Below, piece by piece: positions 19,282 to 21,172 of a stretch of DNA of 21,172 nt (the stretch's first letter is position 1; the number at the start of each line of letters is the position of its first letter). Under the pieces are notes generated by a model that had not been told where the DNA came from, searched no databases, and saw only the letters and a list, made by a program, of their open reading frames with translations. The DNA lies in NCBI GenBank assembly GCA_014621425.1, contig JAANBB010000591.1, positions 1-21,172 on the forward strand. The letters run 5' to 3'. This stretch comes from Cylindrodendrum hubeiense. Its lineage: Eukaryota; Ascomycota; Sordariomycetes; Hypocreales; Nectriaceae. The translations under genes and the position numbers were made by a program.

Positions 19282-19304
19282 ACGACGGCGACGACGACGA
19301 CGAC
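19282..19304. repeat. (GAC)n microsatellite
   Basis: Short imperfect run of ACG/GAC triplets, about seven units, in non-coding sequence. Confidence 0.7.
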
Positions 19305-20037
19305 AATGGGGGCCATACATGGTCATGGATCATGAGCATGGGGGTTTTCTGTGCTGCAGATGGAGAGGTCAAGGCATGGAGGGGTGTGTGTGAGTGCGTG
19401 GTGGCGGTTACGCCGCATGGTGTCTCTTGCAGATGCAGTTGCGGATGCGGTTGCAGGTGGAGACTCTCGACAACGTTAGGATGAGATGGGATGCTAGGAG
19501 TGTTTTCGCACGAGATCGAATCGTCTTGTTGACATTGAAGCGCTCAGAGGAAAGGCGGCTAACCTCCCTGGCCCGCAGACCTGACCTACCTGCTCAGCCG
19601 GGTCCCTTAATTGAATGCAATGCAACTGTTGCACTTGTCGCTACGCAGGCCATGCAGCGATTGATTGATTGGGTGAGGTCATTGTCTCCCCAAGCTTCTC
19701 CAAAGCATTATCTAGACCAAGGCGGGGAAGATTAGCCTCGCATGTCAATTCAACAACAAAAGGCTAGACCTGGTCAGATCAGCCAGCAAGCGCGTTTCGG
19801 GTGCGACGGGCGAGGGAGATCCATCGTCGTCATCGGGGCACCATGTAAGAGGGCAGTGTCAAGTTTGTTGGGCGTGGAGCTTGGAGCAGGGAGAGAGAGA
19901 GAGCGCGAAAGGAAAAGACCGGGGTAAACGGTGCCATGTTTACAGCCACTGGGGAAGCTGTAAGTGTCATCATCAGTCCAGAGGGGCTGGGGTGTGTGTG
20001 GGCGTAGGCGCCGCAAGAGCCTGGATCTTTTGAGGCT

Positions 20038-20076
20038 GGTGTGTTGGTGTGTTGGTGTGCTGTGTACTGGTGTGTT
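20038..20076. repeat. GGTGTGTT octamer repeats
   Basis: Units at 20038-20045, 20046-20053 and 20054-20061 (last GGTGTGCT) are in tandem, and a fourth follows at 20069-20076. This is a G/T-rich simple repeat, not a canonical telomere unit. Confidence 0.75.
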
Positions 20077-21080
20077 GACAAACATTTGACGTCGGCAGTC
20101 GGGCATTGTCAGGGTTGTAAGGCGAGACGATCCATTGGCCTTTCGGGAGTCTGGTATGCCGTCGATTGCGTGCGTGCAAGGTGTGCTGGGTATGATTGAA
20201 CCTTGACCTTGGAGTTTGCTGACTGCTGGGAAGGGGGAGCAGCTTTTGCAGTTGCAGGACAAGAGATGCGGAGACGTCCGGATTGCTGTGAAGACAATCC
20301 TACACACAGCATCTCCATGACGGTTGCAACTCCATCTCCACTTGCACGTTGGAGTGCAGCAGCCAAGGCTCCAGGAATGACTGCACGCCCAGGGATGTGT
20401 GGCCTAGATGCCCGGGCTTGCGCGATAGCGTAGGTGCACTAACAGCTGCTTCGTAACTCGGTACTTTGATCAGGACAGTTGCTAGGGATCGTCCTTGGGG
20501 TCCGTCTCGTAGGCGCCGGTTGTGTGCTGCCGCCTCCGACTCGGACCAGGTCGGCGTTTTCTCAACATGGCCCGCGGGTGGCCGAAGTCCGTGCCGTTGG
20601 GGAACATGGCATCCGACGGCCGACCACTGATCAGCGCCCTTAGAAGGCCGACCGTCCCGTGATGCCAGTTAAGGCCAGGCTGTCTCGAAATGATGACAGC
20701 AACGGTGTTGAGGATGGAAGCATCGTGTTTCCGCCCGCAGAGGGAGTCACAGCTTGCGTAATAACCTCCGCGTAGTGCTGCCTCCCGAGTCCCATCCCAA
20801 CTTTGTTACCCCCCCGCCCCATCAATCCCAGCAAGTTGTCTCCCAAGCCCCCCAGTCGCGACACCAATTTCCTTGGGTGGCCGCCTGGCTTGGGTCGAGA
20901 TGAAGAGAGTCACTGGTCGCTGGCTCGTCACCAGGGCACACCACGGGATCACCACGAGCGAAATTGGCCACCACCCAGAAGGGTCGAAGCCCTCTGAGAT
21001 AGACTACCTCGTAGCTGCGCCGTACAATTGGGTTAAAGTTGGTACCAAATACCATTGGCCGTCAACTTAGTTCGCAGTGC

Positions 21081-21106
21081 CTTCAGATCCGCGCTTCAGA
21101 TCCGCG
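21081..21106. repeat. Perfect 13-bp tandem duplication near right edge
   Basis: CTTCAGATCCGCG occurs twice back to back (21081-21093, 21094-21106). Further GGGCAGG(CT)-type repeats follow from about 21143 to the window end. Confidence 0.8.
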
Positions 21107-21172
21107 GCTGTCAGTCGGTCTGGGGCCCGGCGACAGAAGCCAGGCTTGGGCAGGGCAGGCTCGGGCAGGCTT

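Larger units (their letters stand above)
16848..21172. other. 4.3-kb region without a recognisable gene
   Basis: The first 150-300 bp should be RNH1 3' UTR and include a short AAC repeat at about 16943-16957. Beyond that I see no conserved domain on either strand. Modest ATG-started frames exist at 17395-17739 (minus), 18311-18742 (plus) and 19124-19393 (plus), none with a recognisable motif. The region has several hairpins and short tandem repeats, listed separately. Base composition is ordinary, without an obvious AT-rich RIP block. It may be the far promoter of a gene beyond the right edge, non-coding transcripts, or decayed mobile DNA. Confidence 0.45.

Noticed and set aside
19124..19735. 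Two consecutive frames in the same phase separated by one TGA at 19391-19393, which could suggest readthrough or a recent nonsense mutation
   Set aside because: The translation is Arg-rich low complexity driven by the GAC repeat and shows no homology to any family I know.
16848..21172. RIP-mutated transposon
   Set aside because: The region is not markedly AT-rich or TpA-rich and no transposase or reverse transcriptase remnant is readable. Only short inverted repeats are present.

Overview
The window is a stretch of nuclear DNA from a filamentous ascomycete (Pezizomycotina, most likely a Sordariomycete). The evidence is that every confident gene is a conserved eukaryotic housekeeping gene, five of the six are split by short GT-AG introns (55-114 nt, plus one of 281 nt) with CTAAC/CTGAC-type branch points, and the coding DNA is GC-rich with C/G-ending codons. 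I saw no strong AT-rich, RIP-like tract, no tRNA or rRNA gene, no CRISPR array and no intact transposon.

Layout. (1) 1-448 (+): the last ~126 codons of a mitochondrial dicarboxylate carrier (DIC1). (2) 874-2048 (-): RNA polymerase II subunit RPB3, three exons, convergent with DIC1. (3) 2457-3794 (+): SOF1/DCAF13, an intronless WD40 U3-snoRNP processome protein that shares a 408-bp divergent promoter with RPB3. (4) 4767-7235 (-): bifunctional 6-phosphofructo-2-kinase/fructose-2,6-bisphosphatase, four exons, convergent with SOF1. (5) 7236-13062: a 5.8-kb gap with no recognisable gene, carrying several short tandem repeats. (6) 13063-14428 (+): TAD3, the non-catalytic subunit of the tRNA wobble adenosine deaminase, two exons. 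(7) 14540-14863 (-): a weakly supported small ORF. (8) 15814-16847 (+): ribonuclease H1 with two hybrid-binding domains, two exons. (9) 16848-21172: 4.3 kb with no convincing gene but several hairpin-forming inverted repeats.

The genes do not form a pathway. They serve mitochondrial transport, transcription, 18S rRNA maturation, glycolytic control, tRNA editing and R-loop/primer removal. The left 7 kb is compact (gaps of 0.4-1.0 kb) and the right 14 kb is sparse.

The most interesting signals are: the RNase H1 leader, which stays open in frame for 89 codons upstream of the AUG, looks like a mitochondrial presequence in part, and overlaps a second uORF whose stop codon overlaps the main start as ATGA; the nested inverted repeat at 17865-17945 with two further hairpins nearby; and the two unusually large gene-free gaps. 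I did not find a clearly new multi-gene system. All splice models are inferred by eye from reading frame, splice consensus and family homology.
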